DNA of 64,000 nucleotides from Arctopsyche grandis. Its lineage: Eukaryota > Arthropoda > Insecta > Trichoptera > Hydropsychidae. The number at the start of each line of letters is the position of its first letter. The stretch's first letter is position 1. The position numbers and the translations under genes were made by a program. The notes under the pieces were generated by a model. The model saw only the letters and a list, made by a program, of their open reading frames with translations. It was not told where the DNA came from and made no database searches. Where the stretch lies: contig NC_135355.1 of the NCBI RefSeq assembly GCF_051622035.1, positions 33,771,986-33,835,985 on the forward strand, written 5' to 3'. Below are positions 45,500-56,843 of the stretch, piece by piece.

Positions 45500-46098
45500 A
45501 TAGAATACAATAGAGACATTTATGACTTTATGAGCAATCAAAAAAATTTTGATAAAAAGCACATTTGCGAGACATACATTATGTACATACATATGTAGGT
45601 TGGAAAAATGTCAATGGATATCAAATAAAATGCTTTTTTTCTTTTTGGGTACTGTCTTTATTCGTCGAAGTGGAAGGTGAGCTATAAATGGCACAGGTGC
45701 AACTGGCACACGTCGAATAGAATATTTGTCACAAGAACTTGATATCAAGCTAATCTAAGCTGCTAAGGAAAGCTGACATTAATTGCCGGTAGCCCACTAT
45801 TTATACGAATATTACAAATTTTGATGGGGAGTGGCCATAGAACTATGAAGATTGTTCATTGGTAGCATTTATAAGATTCAACAAATTCGAGATGCTAATA
45901 ATTTGGATTTGCAAGAAATTGAGGGGGAGGATACCGATTTATTAGATCCGTCACAACAGTTAAGATAGAAAAATCGGAAACTTCTAGAAGGAGACGGTCG
46001 ATTGGTTTGTTTAATAACCACAAGATCTCGCTAGCAGCGTATTTGGCCGGGACTTGAACCCACGACCCTCTACTAGTATGCTATAGCTCTACCAGTGC
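45500..46098 (-). mobile_element. SINE S2 copy with an insertion
   Basis: Minus strand: head near 46098 (gtgcactggtagagctatag), B box gtgggttcaagtcccgg, tacgctgctagcgag, S2 body, and a 3' part with ataaatgtctctattg near 45510. Compared with 39.3 kb, about 260 bp (45602-45860) of unrelated sequence is inserted at the tagcatt/atgta junction. Confidence 0.7.
45602..45860. mobile_element. Unclassified 260-bp insertion in S2
   Basis: The sequence is bounded by tggaaaaatg and ttgttca, a TG...CA layout that would suit a small solo LTR. I see no convincing target duplication and no second copy in the window. The middle has gtcgaagtggaaggtgagc and gcacaggtgcaactggcac. Confidence 0.4.
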
Positions 46099-46106
46099 AC
46101 AACGAT

Positions 46107-46289
46107 CAGTGCCGGCCTTACACCCGATGGCGCCCTCGGGCATTTTTTTCTAAACACCCTTAGAAAGAACTTTCGCCTTTGGCGCTCTAATTTTAAATTT
46201 TAAAGCGCCTTTGGCGCATTGTTCGGCGCCCTAACTTATTTGGTGCCCTCAGGCGCCGCCCGACCCAGCCCCCCCTAAAACCGGCACTG
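46107..46289. mobile_element. hAT-type MITE with exact 8-bp duplication
   Basis: The ends cagtgccggcct / ccggcactg are inverted. acaacgat stands at 46099-46106 and again at 46290-46297. The interior is GC-rich with repeated tttggcgc and ggcgccct blocks. It is 183 bp and non-coding. It inserted at the head end of the S2 SINE. Confidence 0.9.
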
Positions 46290-46299
46290 ACAACGATAT

Positions 46300-47565
46300 A
46301 TTATAATTAAAATTATATTATATTAAATTATAATGCATATGTCCTATTTTTGTACATAACTAATAAATAATACATATATTATTTATTAGTTAGTATATTA
46401 TACATGCAGTACATAACAGTTTCAAAAGTTCAGGACAATGTGAAGTTTTATGCGTCTTTACGTTCAAACGTCAATCGCGGAATGACTTTTTATTAGTTTT
46501 CTTATTTTTTATGATTTTTATTATTGGTTTGTAATAAATTTTGAAATAGTGATTTGAAACTTAATTGTGTAATTGTGTAATTGCAAAAAGAGCATTGTCT
46601 TGCATTACTGAAGTCATAATTGATGGGTCGTAAACATCATCCTCCACTTTTGGGCTGTTCCATTGAATTATAGGCAAACGTGAAATATTCACAGTTATCC
46701 TTGCCTTGGCTTCGTTTTAGTTGCCATTATAGGAAGAGGTAACATATGTATGTATGTATGTACATACATACATACATAATGACATTTCAATATGATGATG
46801 ATGAAATTGAAAAAGACGAGAAAAAAAAATTCGACTCTGGCTCCAACTCTAACTTGAACGATTTAAGTAATATCGACTTCTCTTGCCAACGTATAAAATT
46901 GTTAGTAATAAAAATAAAAGCGATTAAAGGAATAAAAAAATCACTAAAAATTGACTTGTAATCCAATTTATTGAATTGTTGGTATTTATAAACAAGGTAT
47001 AAATAAAAAGTAAGTAAATTCATAGTGTATTTGTATGAATTTCATACACAAATAAATCAATTAAAAAAAAAAGTATGAAACGGAGGAAACAATCAGTTTT
47101 GAGCCACAACACATCAAAATACATGCAATTAATCGATTTTATTTATAACGTATGTAATTTAATTTCATGTATGTACATAAAATAAATTATTAAATTTCAG
47201 TTTATGAATGTATTTCCTTCAGTAAAATTCTCTATTTGACACAAGCCGTGATACTGTTAATTAAAGAAAATAATTAAAAGGAGTCGAAGTCGGTTGTTTT
47301 TACGATTCTGAACTCCGACACCGCTTGAAATGCTCCGACTCCACGCCCTGATAAAATTACCTGTTGTAATCCCAACGTGAAAATCAATAGTACCAAATAA
47401 AACCCAAAGGAATTTAAAATTGATAGAAAATTAAATTAACTAAAATAAAACTATGAAGAATTATCATTTTTTTTTCTGCTTAGAATTCTGCTTAGATTTG
47501 GGTCTCGTGGATAATATCACAATTGTCCTCCAGAACTCGCTATTCCGACTAACTTAAAAACTGTC
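46300..47565. other. AT-rich non-coding stretch
   Basis: No gene. 46745-46780 is a self-complementary tetranucleotide block (tatgtatgtatgtatg then catacatacatacata). Degenerate gaagtcgg/ctccgactc text lies at 47280-47350 and 46830-46850. Confidence 0.45.
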
Positions 47566-47567
47566 CT

Positions 47568-47690
47568 TCATACCAGCAGCATATGACTAGTGGTTAGCAT
47601 CTAATGCTTTGAACAAAGTGGTCATGGGTTCAAATCCCACTGCTGACCAGACCTTCTACTATTGTTACTACGTACATAAATAAAGTAAAA
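47568..47690 (+). mobile_element. SINE S1 head, 3'-truncated
   Basis: A box actagtggttagcatctaat, B box catgggttcaaatccc, then actgctgaccagacctt, after which the match stops near 47660. Confidence 0.7.
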
Positions 47691-47736
47691 ATTAAAATAT
47701 CGTATCACCAACTTCAATAAATGTATACACAACCAA

Positions 47737-48155
47737 CAGCGTAGACTAATGGTTAGCATATTATGCTTTCGAGCAGAGTGGTCACGGGTTCGAGTCCCAC
47801 TGGTTTCTGCTGACCAGACCTTGGATTTGTGACTCCAGGTCGATCGTTTCCTATCAGAGTTTCATTAAACCGGTTCAAACAAATTGGATACCTTGTCCAT
47901 TCTTTCGCAAATCTCGAGTTTTTAGCGATCTCGGATTTCGATGAATTGTATACAATGATGCTAATTTAATTTATTTGGACCATAAATGTCTCGGGGGATG
48001 TTAATTGATATGTATTTACTGAATTGTTTAAAATAAGCTGCAAATTTACAAATGTGACCATAGATGTATTTACTTTGTATAATAATACTTGTATTAAATG
48101 TACAATGTTTCTGGCCAGGAAAACGCACTGGGTACACATGTTAGGCCTTCCATAC
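47737..48155 (+). mobile_element. SINE S1, full-length copy
   Basis: The best-kept head in the window: actaatggttagcatattat and cacgggttcgagtccc. The body follows, with part of the tgccaattt block deleted (tatcagagtttcattaaacc). It continues with cgcaaatctcgagtttt and ends in the hairpin module ggccaggaaaacgcactggg / ttaggccttcc. An RTE-like LINE fragment follows within ten bases. Confidence 0.8.
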
Positions 48156-48161
48156 ATATAT

Positions 48162-48434
48162 CATTTACAGTCATTCACCATCCACTGCTGGATGAAGGCC
48201 TCTCCAACACGCTTCCACTCGTCTCTGTTCATTTAACCCCGCATTTTCCTAATTTTGTCCACCCATCTTCCCTGCGGTCTGCCTTTTACTCTTTTGCATT
48301 CTCTCGGGTACCATTCAAGCACTTATTTTGTTCACCTTTCGTCCATTCTTCTAGCCACGTGGCCCGCCCATTGCCATTTCAATCTCTTTACTCTATCCAC
48401 TATGTCCACTACCCTTGTCATGCTTCTCACCCAC

Positions 48435-48437
<3 letters not shown>
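48162..48437 (-). mobile_element. RTE-like LINE 3' coding end, copy
   Basis: The reverse complement of the + text cattcaccatccactgctgg ... agccacgtggcccgcccatt ... cttgtcatgcttctcaccca. On the minus strand it encodes the same GHVARRMDERW...EWYPRECKRVK...RWVDKIRK block as 39571-40105. It is cut on its 5' side by the TA microsatellite. Confidence 0.75.

Positions 48438-48519
<82 letters not shown>
48438..48519. repeat. (TA)n microsatellite
   Basis: About 82 bases of pure ta repeat. It produces the Tyr/Ile-alternating frames seen on both strands here. Confidence 0.95.
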
Positions 48520-48522
<3 letters not shown>

Positions 48523-48655
48523 GTGTAAAATAAAATAAAATAAATAAATTCTATACCAGGAGCTGCCACAAATGATCCATTCCTAACATCATACAAACAT
48601 CGTGAATATATTATGATGATGATGATGATGATTCCGTTTGAAGTCATATTTTAGA

Positions 48656-48790
48656 TTTTGGCTCAGCGTTCCGATAATGAGGGGTTCCATTCCGCGTCTA
48701 TTTTTGAGAGCCGCTGGACGTTCGGGGACATCGCCCTTGGTGAAGGGCCTCCGTTGTCAATGATGGATCCGCTGAATGGCAAAGTGGCAA
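48656..48790 (+). other. Candidate coding patch, unrecognised
   Basis: After a possible acceptor (catattttag at 48645-48654) one frame reads ILAQRSDNEGFHSASIFESR, WTFGDIALGEGPPLSMMDPL, NGKVAS, then TAG. Its GC content and amino-acid balance stand out from the AT-rich surroundings. No donor and no family is recognised. It may be a terminal exon, a piece of an unrecognised transposon, or chance. Similar GC-rich text continues to about 48965. Confidence 0.2.
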
Positions 48791-49097
48791 GCTAGTGGCA
48801 AAGCAACTGCATGATTAATTGGTTCACATGGTAATTGGGCTGGCGTGGCCGTGCTTCGGCGACTGACCGTGATTAATGGGTTAACGTTGCAACGCTCTTC
48901 GGATCTCTGTTCGAGCTGCAGGGTCAAAAAACGTAACTAGCGCCCCCATTCAAATCGTACTAGGATTGTTGTTACTGAGCAGTTGAAGATACACACAAAT
49001 GTGACCTCATAGATGTAAATGGGTCATAAGAAAGGTCGATAATCCGTGTAATGGGCTTCTTTCTACACGTTCTTAGCTTGAACTAGTACATTGTATG
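48791..49097. other. GC-richer non-coding stretch
   Basis: It continues the GC-rich patch with attgggctggcgtggccgtg and tcgagctgcagggtc. All frames are closed. Unassigned. Confidence 0.35.
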
Positions 49098-49105
49098 TAT
49101 GTATT

Positions 49106-49527
49106 CTGATTTTTAAATGCTTTTTATTATTACGAAATTATGTTCACAATACATCTTATATCTATTTTAATGGCTACTGATCTACTGATCATTTTCTATT
49201 TTACAATTTTAATTTAATTTGGTTAGTAATCATAGTATTATATTATTCTAATGTTAATGTACACCATAATAGGAAAAATAGCTCAAAAACCTATTTACAA
49301 TCCTTATAAATGTTCATAATACATCTAATACATAATATTAATTAAAGACTCTCTAAAGTCGATGACCTAAAGCAGATTGTGTTTAGGTAATCTGTGTTTA
49401 TACCTGAAGGGTATAGACATTTTGTTGTAATCACCGAGACTCTTCACAAGTGTGTTAGTATGGTTATTAGTGATTCTGTCATAGAATCTAGTGGTTAGTT
49501 TGTTAGTAATGTCTGTAACAAACGGAA
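49106..49527 (-). mobile_element. Jockey-like LINE, 5'-truncated copy
   Basis: On the minus strand it begins inside the C-terminal coding part (text for TDITNKLT and DRITNNHTNTL, as in 56314-56843), with a stop within the ORF remnant. It continues through the 3'UTR (gatcagtagatcagtagcc) to aaaagcatttaaaaatcag. The target duplication tatgtatt lies at 49098-49105 and 49528-49535. Confidence 0.85.
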
Positions 49528-49535
49528 TATGTATT

Positions 49536-50330
49536 TATAATATTCGAATTTAGTATGAAAAACGTTTTGTTGCTGTAAATATGCATTAGGGGAATTTCCT
49601 TGTTGGTGTTGTGTGTTGGCCTTATCGCGATTTATTTTAAAATAAGCACAATTTTCTCCGACAAAATTTATTTAAATGGAAGCGGCTTCGCGAGCGTTTC
49701 CATTTCGGTCTTATATAATAAATTAGCGTCGAAGATAAGCAGGTGCTGTTAGCGAAATAATATAATTTTATTAAGACGCCGTTTTCATAAAATTCAATCT
49801 CGCTGAAAAATCGCCGTGCATAATTCAAGGGAAATTGGCCATCATTGTTGCCCCAGCGTTTGAGAAACGCTACTCGCCGAAACTTTTCACTCGACGCTTA
49901 CAAGATTATGTATGTAAGTATGAATTCGAGTTTATTACAAATTTAAATTAATCTCGTTCTTTTTGTCCTGTTTTCTTGCATAGATATGTTACGATCGAGG
50001 TGTATTTTCAGTTGTAATATATTCCAACGGGCGTTTTAGGTCATTCATATTCAAAAATAATTCAACTTGTAAATTATATCTCGACAAACGCAAATACACT
50101 TTCAACAATGTGCGCTAGTTGTAAGATATCAGTTGAGTTTTGACAGATCAGATACTTTTATGAATGCTTTAGAATTTAAATATGCATTCATATTTGCTAG
50201 GTACATAGTACGAATAAAGGTAATTAGTAACGTTTTACGATAGCTCTAAGAATCTGTTCAAAACAAAAATGTGACTTTCCAACTCAATTTACTAGTCGAG
50301 TGAAGTTATCACGAAAACCTAACCTTACCT
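49536..50330. other. Non-coding stretch
   Basis: No gene. About 49600-49900 is somewhat GC-richer and single-copy-looking (gaagcggcttcgcgagcg, cgctactcgccgaaac). It is a possible conserved non-coding element. Confidence 0.35.
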
Positions 50331-50492
50331 GATACCAACTTATAGTTGAACTGTATTTTCAGTTGTTATATACCTTGACCAGTTGGAATGTAATTCGCCA
50401 TATGAATCAACTTAGTGGGTTAGACAAAATATATTCCCACTAGTCAAAATAAATTAAACTGAAAATAGATTTCAACTATAGCGGTAGTTGGT
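50331..50492. mobile_element. Fold-back MITE-like inverted repeat
   Basis: gataccaacttatagttgaa and ctgtattttcagtt are mirrored by aactgaaaatagatttcaac and tatagcggtagttggtac. Short flanking pieces (50010 and 50530) repeat the attttcagttgta motif. No target duplication is assigned. Confidence 0.6.
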
Positions 50493-50825
50493 ACTAGGTT
50501 ATTTGGGATATATTATAACTAGTGAAAGTATATTACAGTTGAAAGATACAACTCAACTATAACATATACATACATATTTGACAGTTTTATCTCTATATTC
50601 TACATATATTTATACTACACTAAAGAGTAGTCTAAATTAAAAATCATTCAACATCGACTATTTCAATCTCATAACATGATTACGATTATTAAAAATAATA
50701 TACGTTGGGTAAAATCGTATGTAGAATCTCCACTTAAGCAACACTGCGATTTATATATAGTTAATATTGATACATATAATAATAATATGAATTTAAGTTT
50801 TTCTATCTTTTTATTTAAACCATTT

Positions 50826-51030
50826 TAGCCAGCAGCTAGCTTGGTTGCCGGGATCCATCTCGTGGGTTGACGTCGATAATAAAGAATTTCACCCAGTATT
50901 ATCTGCAGTGCTGCTGGTTAGACTTGGATCCAAGTCGATCGTTTTCCATCGGAGTTTGCCAATTTATCTGATTTCATTGTTGAAACAGTTCCTCATCATT
51001 GCTAAGAACCATTCTATTTATCATTTATAA
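50826..51030 (+). mobile_element. SINE S1 variant, truncated
   Basis: Damaged head (ccagcagctagcttggttgc), then the long linker of the 21.4-kb variant (gtgggttgacgtcgataata, agtattatctgcagtgctgc), followed by tggttagacttgg, cggagtttgccaatttatct and gttgaaacagttcctcat. It stops near 51025. Confidence 0.65.
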
Positions 51031-51039
51031 ATTTAAATA

Positions 51040-52772
51040 TGTACAAGTTTACATAATACCATATGTGTCACTCAGGGGCAACTCGATAGCAGCATCTTGG
51101 AAACATATAAAATTGGGTCCAACAGATTTTCTGCGTTTCCCAAGTATAAATAAATAAATAAATAGCATACGAGATGGTGTGAAAATTTTTTTGAAATTGT
51201 TTGGGGATCTGTCATCACGTCGATCCGACAGACGATGCTAATGCAATTTTTTAAATGATTTCGGTAATAATTAAATTACTCTAGAGCCATTTGACTCCGT
51301 TGTCAATAGCTAAACGTATGTTGGTAAAGTATAAAAGCGATCGGATGAGTGGAAGTGGTTCAAAACAAAAAAAAAATCGATTCCCTGAAACAAACTAACT
51401 AACAAGACGAAACTAACAAAAAAGACAAAATTCCGACCATTTTATTACCTCGTTCAAATTAACATACCCATTATTTTCTTTTAACCACGCGTTTATTGTC
51501 AACGGGCTATTATTTATATATTATAGTCGCTTTCAAAATAAAACGCTTTCTAATCATAATTATTATTTTTAAGTGCTTTCCAGGAATTCTGGAGACGGTT
51601 TAAATACATATTGCAAAAGCCACTATGTACGTAGATAAAAAAAGTGAGTACTTTTTGGCATCGAATGGTATCTTGTTGCCAAATTGACGACGATTTTAAT
51701 ACAAAATCGCCAATGATGCAATAATTAGGTCATATTATGCGATAAATATCGAAACAATATGATTATAATACCACACCCTAATATATGTACATATTTGCAC
51801 TGAGAACATTTTCAGAATTTCGGTTTTACATACAACGAATTGTATTTTATCGCATCGTTTTCGTAGTAAAGGCGATTATAAATAACAATTATCGTTTGAT
51901 ATATAATAATTTCCATAGTGAAATTTACACACAACATTATGCCTACTACGTAATTATTTATATCCAGTGGTCGTTTTACAATCGTCGTTTTAATAGTCGA
52001 TTAAATGTAATTTTGCGGTTTTTGACGGAAACCGCAACGTTAAATTTGTTTCCGATTATTTTTATATTGTAATAAACGTGTATTTAAAAATGTGTGTACA
52101 ATTTCATCAATCGCATGCATCGAGTGTTGCGAAATAAACGATAAAACTTTACGTCAAATACGAAAAGACTGAACTAATTAAAGAGATCGTAAAAGCGCGA
52201 TAAAACAAATATAAACTAATCCAACTGTTTTCGTATATGCTTGAAATCCTATTACAGTTGTAAAATCACTAATGAATAATAAAATTGTCCTCGCCAACTC
52301 GCAAGAAAAGACCCTTAATGATAAGACCTGAATGCTATTTTTTTTAATTTGTTTATTTTAAATGATTATAATTTTAAAACCTTGTAGATATTCAGAGCCG
52401 TAGTTAGGGCAGTTTGAGCTCGGGGAAAATATTGTACTAGCGTCATATATATTCATATTGATCGAATACGTCCATTAAGTAAAATATCGAAATTAAAGTT
52501 TTCTCATTTAATTCAAGCAACCAATGAATAAAAATTCAAAATAATGTAGGATCTGGTTGTCAGGAGACATGTGATGCAACAAAATTCGGCTCGTTGGGCG
52601 GATTATAAATTCGGCGGAGCGCCGCAACGATCTCAATCAACGATGTCAACTCAACCATTCTTCAACACATGCATGTCAACCCAATTATTCAAACATGCTT
52701 ACTTCTAGGACAGAAAATTAATTCCCATACTAATAAATTCAATCAAAAAGAGAATATCGTCAATATTATAAA
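51040..52772. other. Non-coding stretch
   Basis: About 1.7 kb without a recognised element or gene. The 95-codon frame at 51785-52072 is AT-driven and shows no domain. Confidence 0.4.
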
Positions 52773-53170
52773 CTAGTATTGTGCCCGTTGATTTCAACGA
52801 GTGGTTTCGGAAAGGAATTGATACACGAATTTAAATAAAGTTATATGTTATATATAAAAATAATGTAAGGTAATTTATAGGCGTGGGCGCGCACATATTT
52901 ATTAATAGTAAAAGTTGAGCTCACCGATCCAACCCGTTCACCCGTTCGAAATGATAAATAAATGTGTGTGTGCGTCTTCGTAGATGTGTATATGTGTGTA
53001 CGCTCCCGCGCAGCGCATCTGACGCTGACGTCACCCGTCGTTCGGCCTAATGTCACCCGTCGCTCGGTGCTCAATATCAGGAGCACATGTCAGACGTTTT
53101 ATAACCCCCAGTTCCCCTCTCCCCGCGTCTACTCGGTCGTCAAGCCACATCCCTATGAATAACGTATAAT
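52773..53170 (-). mobile_element. Helitron-like element H7
   Basis: Minus-strand 3' end: hairpin cgttgaaatcaacg, spacer, CTAG at 52776-52773 then T. The body matches H1 and H2 (taatgtaaggtaatttatag, tcttcgtagatgtgtatatg, atctgacgctgacgtcaccc, tcaggagcacatgtcagacg). A cacccgtcg block is locally duplicated. Confidence 0.7.
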
Positions 53171-53204
53171 GGTGCCTTCCCCTCCTTGTAGTGCTCGTCT
53201 GGAT

Positions 53205-53400
53205 AGCAACCGAAAATTGGGAAGGAATAGCCAATTTAACAAGAACCGTTTCAATGAAAATCAGAAAAATTGGCAAATTCTGATAAGAAACGATCGACCT
53301 CGACAAACCAAAGTCTGGTCAACAACGACTCTAGTGGGAATCGAACCCGTTACATAATGCACGAAAGAATTCAACACTCACCAATAGACCACGCTGCTGG
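53205..53400 (-). mobile_element. SINE S1 copy, 3'-truncated
   Basis: Minus strand: head ccagcagcgtggtctattgg, B box acgggttcgattccc, then agacttt, tcgatcgtttcttatcagaa, tttgccaatttttctg and gaaacggttcttgtt. The 3' half is absent. Confidence 0.75.
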
Positions 53401-53532
53401 TTATTTTAAATAAACATACATAAATCGTAAAATATCAGATAATAATCAAAATTTTTAAATTCATAAAATAAAACCTCGATATTTCCAATCGCGTTATGGT
53501 GCCCCCTGCAATATTGCCCCCCCTTCCCCCAA

Positions 53533-53722
53533 AGAGATGCCAATTTTACAGGAACCATTTAAATGAAAATCACAAAAATTGGCAAACTCTTATAAGAAAC
53601 GATTGAGCTGGAATCACAATCCAAGGTCTGGCCAGCAGCGGGACTCTAGTGGGATTCGAACCCGTGACCACTCTGCTCAAAAGCATGATATGCTAACCAC
53701 TAGTCCACGCCGCTGGTTATGT
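53533..53722 (-). mobile_element. SINE S1 copy, 3'-truncated
   Basis: The same layout as the neighbour at 53205: head with tggttagcatatcatgc, B box cacgggttcgaatccc, gctggccagaccttgg, atcgtttcttataagagttt and atttaaatggttcctgtaaa. Both truncated copies lie in the same orientation within 350 bp. Confidence 0.75.
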
Positions 53723-54862
53723 ACAGGTGCTGATTCTTCAAATTTCGCGTGCAATGTAAAAAATATTCGAATACAACGAATCGAGGTTAAGAGACAACAG
53801 CTGATTGAAATCAAACAAACGCGATGACTTTTTATTTGAAGTTATCGCTCGTCATACAAACATATCGAAGGGCAGATTAAAATATATATTTATAATAAAA
53901 AAAAACGAACCAAGTTCTAATCCAGTGTCCGATTTTCGTGTTCAAATCTAATCTAAATAAATATAAAATATTCCGACAGCATCTGCTGATGTATCAAGTT
54001 TATTTTTTTAGCACTTGAGTTTAGTTGCGGCTTTCATCAAAGAAGAAGCTCGCATCCTCTTTACAGTTACATCACTCAAGATCTTTACGAGCGGCTAAAC
54101 TGATCTAAATAGTACCGAGGAGCTTTCGTATAATATGTAGTACTCATTGTCTTATTAAAATGTTACACGTATTCACTTTCACCGTTTGCATCTACGATTA
54201 TATTCGTTTCCCAACCGTTTGACAGAACCAGCAAAACAACCGGCCGAGTTGTTGATGATGGCGTTGATGTTGATTTGCACTGTGCGTTGACTGCAATTTT
54301 CATCGCTTTGCAATGTCGAAAAAAATACATACTTACTATTACATATTATCTGTTGACTGAACGACTGAGTGTTCGAAATGTGAAGTTTCTTAATACGAAA
54401 CAAACGAAAAAAAAAGTGTCCCAAAATTAGTCCACATGTATTTCACAGAGTTGAATGTCCGAATGAGTTATTCGATTTTGTACGAATTATTATATGTATT
54501 AATATGCCAGAGACAGTCGTCTAAAAATTGGATTATGCAAGTGAAGAGTTGCCAGACCGTTTCGGTTTTTTTTAAAGTAAACCATATAAGGAGTTAGATG
54601 GTTGGGTCTTGATAGCGATGAGATGGTTCCAAGAATTGGTAAAAATCGTGTTTTTCAATGCAAATTTTTTAGTCAACAATGTGGTTGTATGATTCACTGT
54701 ATGTATTATATATATTTTAACCTTGATTGTAATATAATAAACAGTATCGTAGAATGGTCTTTAGTTTGTCGCGAATACTTGAATTTATTTTAGTATGAGT
54801 ACATATCTTACTGAAATATATTTTTTCTTCGTTTATCGAGATAGAGTATACACAAAAAAATC
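53723..54862. other. Non-coding stretch
   Basis: No gene or repeat family member is recognised. Frames at 54179 and 54602 have no domain. Confidence 0.4.
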
Positions 54863-54875
54863 TCATTCTGTATCT

Positions 54876-55070
54876 AATTGTAAATAGGTTTTTGAGCTCT
54901 TTTTCCTATTATGCTGTACATTAACATTAGAATAATAATCCTATGATTACTAACCAAATTAAATTAAAATTGTAAAATAGAAAATGATCAGTAGATCAGT
55001 AGCTATTAAAATAAATATAAGATGTATTGTGAACATAATTTCGTAATAATAAAAAGCATAAAAAATCAAA
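54876..55070 (+). mobile_element. Jockey-like LINE, 3'UTR-only copy
   Basis: It begins attgtaaataggtttttgag and ends aaaagcataaaaaatcaaa. The 13-bp target duplication tcattctgtatct stands at 54863-54875 and 55071-55083. It matches the 3'UTR of 56314-56843 throughout. Confidence 0.9.
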
Positions 55071-55083
55071 TCATTCTGTATCT

Positions 55084-55659
55084 CAACTCTAAATGAGTGG
55101 AGTTATTACTAAGTGGAGGATTTCTAAAATGAAATAAAAATAAAAAGCGGATATAGAGATGGGAAAGTAGGAGAGGGGAGCTTCATTCTTAGCGTCCCAT
55201 TCTATTATAGTTGCAATGTTTCAAGCATTATAAATTGTGAGTAAAGGCGCAGACACACATAGAGGAACGCGGCACGTTGTTTTTTTTACATAGTTTTTCA
55301 CGTGTAAAAAAAACGCTAGCACGTCTGATCTGTCAGGTCAAAACTCACCCCCTGAAGTGTTTTCTGTGGTATATTTTCCTTGTATTGACATAAATGTGAT
55401 TCCCATATTTGAAGAAAAGTAATAGAAACTTGTTAAAATAATAAGATCGTACCTCAAAAACAGTCCTTCCCAGCTGGAGTCTACATAGGCATGACGTGCC
55501 GTACGATTCTGTGAAATTCCTATAGAAATCAATTCATTATACTAGAAATTTAATTATTTCTCAATTTGCATAACTTTCAGGCACTATTTTATTACATATA
55601 CATAGTATATGAAAACTTCTAAATGCATATCTTGTGTAAAAGTGTTAATTTATAGTTGC
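55084..55659. other. Non-coding stretch
   Basis: No gene. A weak inverted pair (gttttttttacatag / cacgtgtaaaaaaaac) lies at 55278-55313. Confidence 0.4.
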
Positions 55660-55835
55660 TCCGCTGTAGGAAGACACAAGAAAAACGTTCGCGCTATATT
55701 TTTCACCGCCTCTCGACCAATAGCATTTCGTATAGACAATAGAACATTGTACGCACTAAATACTATTGGTCAAGATGGGGTGAAAGGGACAGCAGTGCGT
55801 TTTATCTACATACATAAGTTTCTTTCTACAGCGGA
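55660..55835. mobile_element. TIR-type MITE, 176 bp
   Basis: Ends tccgctgtaggaaga / tctttctacagcgga (one mismatch in 15). Inside, cgcctctcgaccaatag is mirrored by ctattggtcaagatgggg. The 78-codon frame across it is a by-product. Confidence 0.7.
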
Positions 55836-55854
55836 TGGACAATAATTTTTTTTT

Positions 55855-56175
55855 ATATTTTTGTCACGGTGATATAACAGAACACATTGCCAAATTTGTC
55901 CACACTGTTCCGATCGTTTTTTTCCCTTTTCGCCACCCTCTCGCTGTGTCAGATTTTAATTGTTTAAACGCCTATAACTTTTTCTTTTTTCACTTTATAT
56001 TTTTTCAGAAAATCGTAATTTTTTTCATGTTCCTTTCGTTTTTTACTTACCTCCTTTACGTTTCACATGACTTTCATGTCAGTGGTCATTTTTATCTCTT
56101 ATCCGATCGTTTTCATACTTTGCCATATTGCTCATTTTGGTCAACAATACACGGTAATGTATCGTCTGCCATTAC
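55855..56175 (+). repeat. R5 dispersed repeat copy
   Basis: The longest R5 copy. It holds ccaaatttgtccacactgtt, ccgatcgtttttttcccttt, cgccaccctctcgctgtg, gattttaattgtttaaacgc, ctataactttttc and ccgatcgttttcatactttg. The 135-codon frame (55835-56242) is Phe-rich and not conserved as coding in the other copies. Confidence 0.6.
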
Positions 56176-56313
56176 GTTGGAGATAAAATATCGTATACAA
56201 CGCGTTTTAAAAACAGGGAAAGTAAATCTCCCTGACGTTTAACAAGCGTTGTTTAACAAGGCGCAAACTTTTAGATCATCACATACATACCAAGGCGGCC
56301 CATACTTTTGATT

Positions 56314-56843
56314 AACCTTTCCAAGCTCCAAGTAATACAAAATAAATCCCTAAAAATAATTTATAATACACCCATATATACTAACCTGAAAAAACTGCAT
56401 GCCATTTATAATATTCCGTTTGTTACAGACATTACTAACAAACTAACCAGTAGATTCTATGACAGAATCACTAATAACCATACTAACACACTTGTGAAGA
56501 GTCTCGGTGATTACAACAAAATGTCTATACCCTTCAGGTATAGCACACAGATTACCTAAACACAATCTGATTTAGGTCATCGACTTTAGAGAGTCTTTAA
56601 TTAATATTATGTATTAGATGTATTATGAACATTTATAAGGATTGTAAATAGGTTTTTGAGCTGTTTTTCCTATTATACTTTAGATTAACATTAGAATAAT
56701 ATAATATTGTGATTGATAACCAAATTAAATTAAATTGTAAAATAGAAAATGATCAGTAGATCAGTAGCTATTAAAATACATATAAGATGTATTGTGAACA
56801 TAATTTCGTAATAATAAAAAGCATTTAAAAATCAAAAAAAAAA
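56314..56843 (+). mobile_element. Jockey-like LINE, 5'-truncated with C-terminal ORF
   Basis: An exact 12-bp target duplication, atacttttgatt, at 56302-56313 and 56844-56855 defines the insertion. The open frame (to TAA at 56559) gives LSKLQVIQNKSLKIIYNTPI, then YTNLKKLHAIYNIPFVTDIT, NKLTSRFYDRITNNH, NTLVKSLGDY. This is the region after the reverse-transcriptase domain in Jockey-type elements. The 280-bp 3'UTR ends in an A-tail (atcaaaaaaaaaa). Only about 80 residues of the polyprotein remain, so it cannot move by itself. Confidence 0.9.

Noticed and set aside
47737..47820. tRNA gene calls at SINE heads (also 6613, 10184, 53400, 58568)
   Set aside because: The A- and B-box-like motifs are present, but the acceptor stems do not pair and the same body follows in all copies. 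They are tRNA-derived SINE promoters, not tRNA genes.
48098..48538. 146-codon frame as a protein
   Set aside because: Half of it is the antisense of an RTE-like LINE and the rest is the TA microsatellite translated as Tyr/Ile repeats.
55835..56242. 135-codon Phe-rich membrane-like protein
   Set aside because: It is repeat family R5. The other copies do not keep the frame open.
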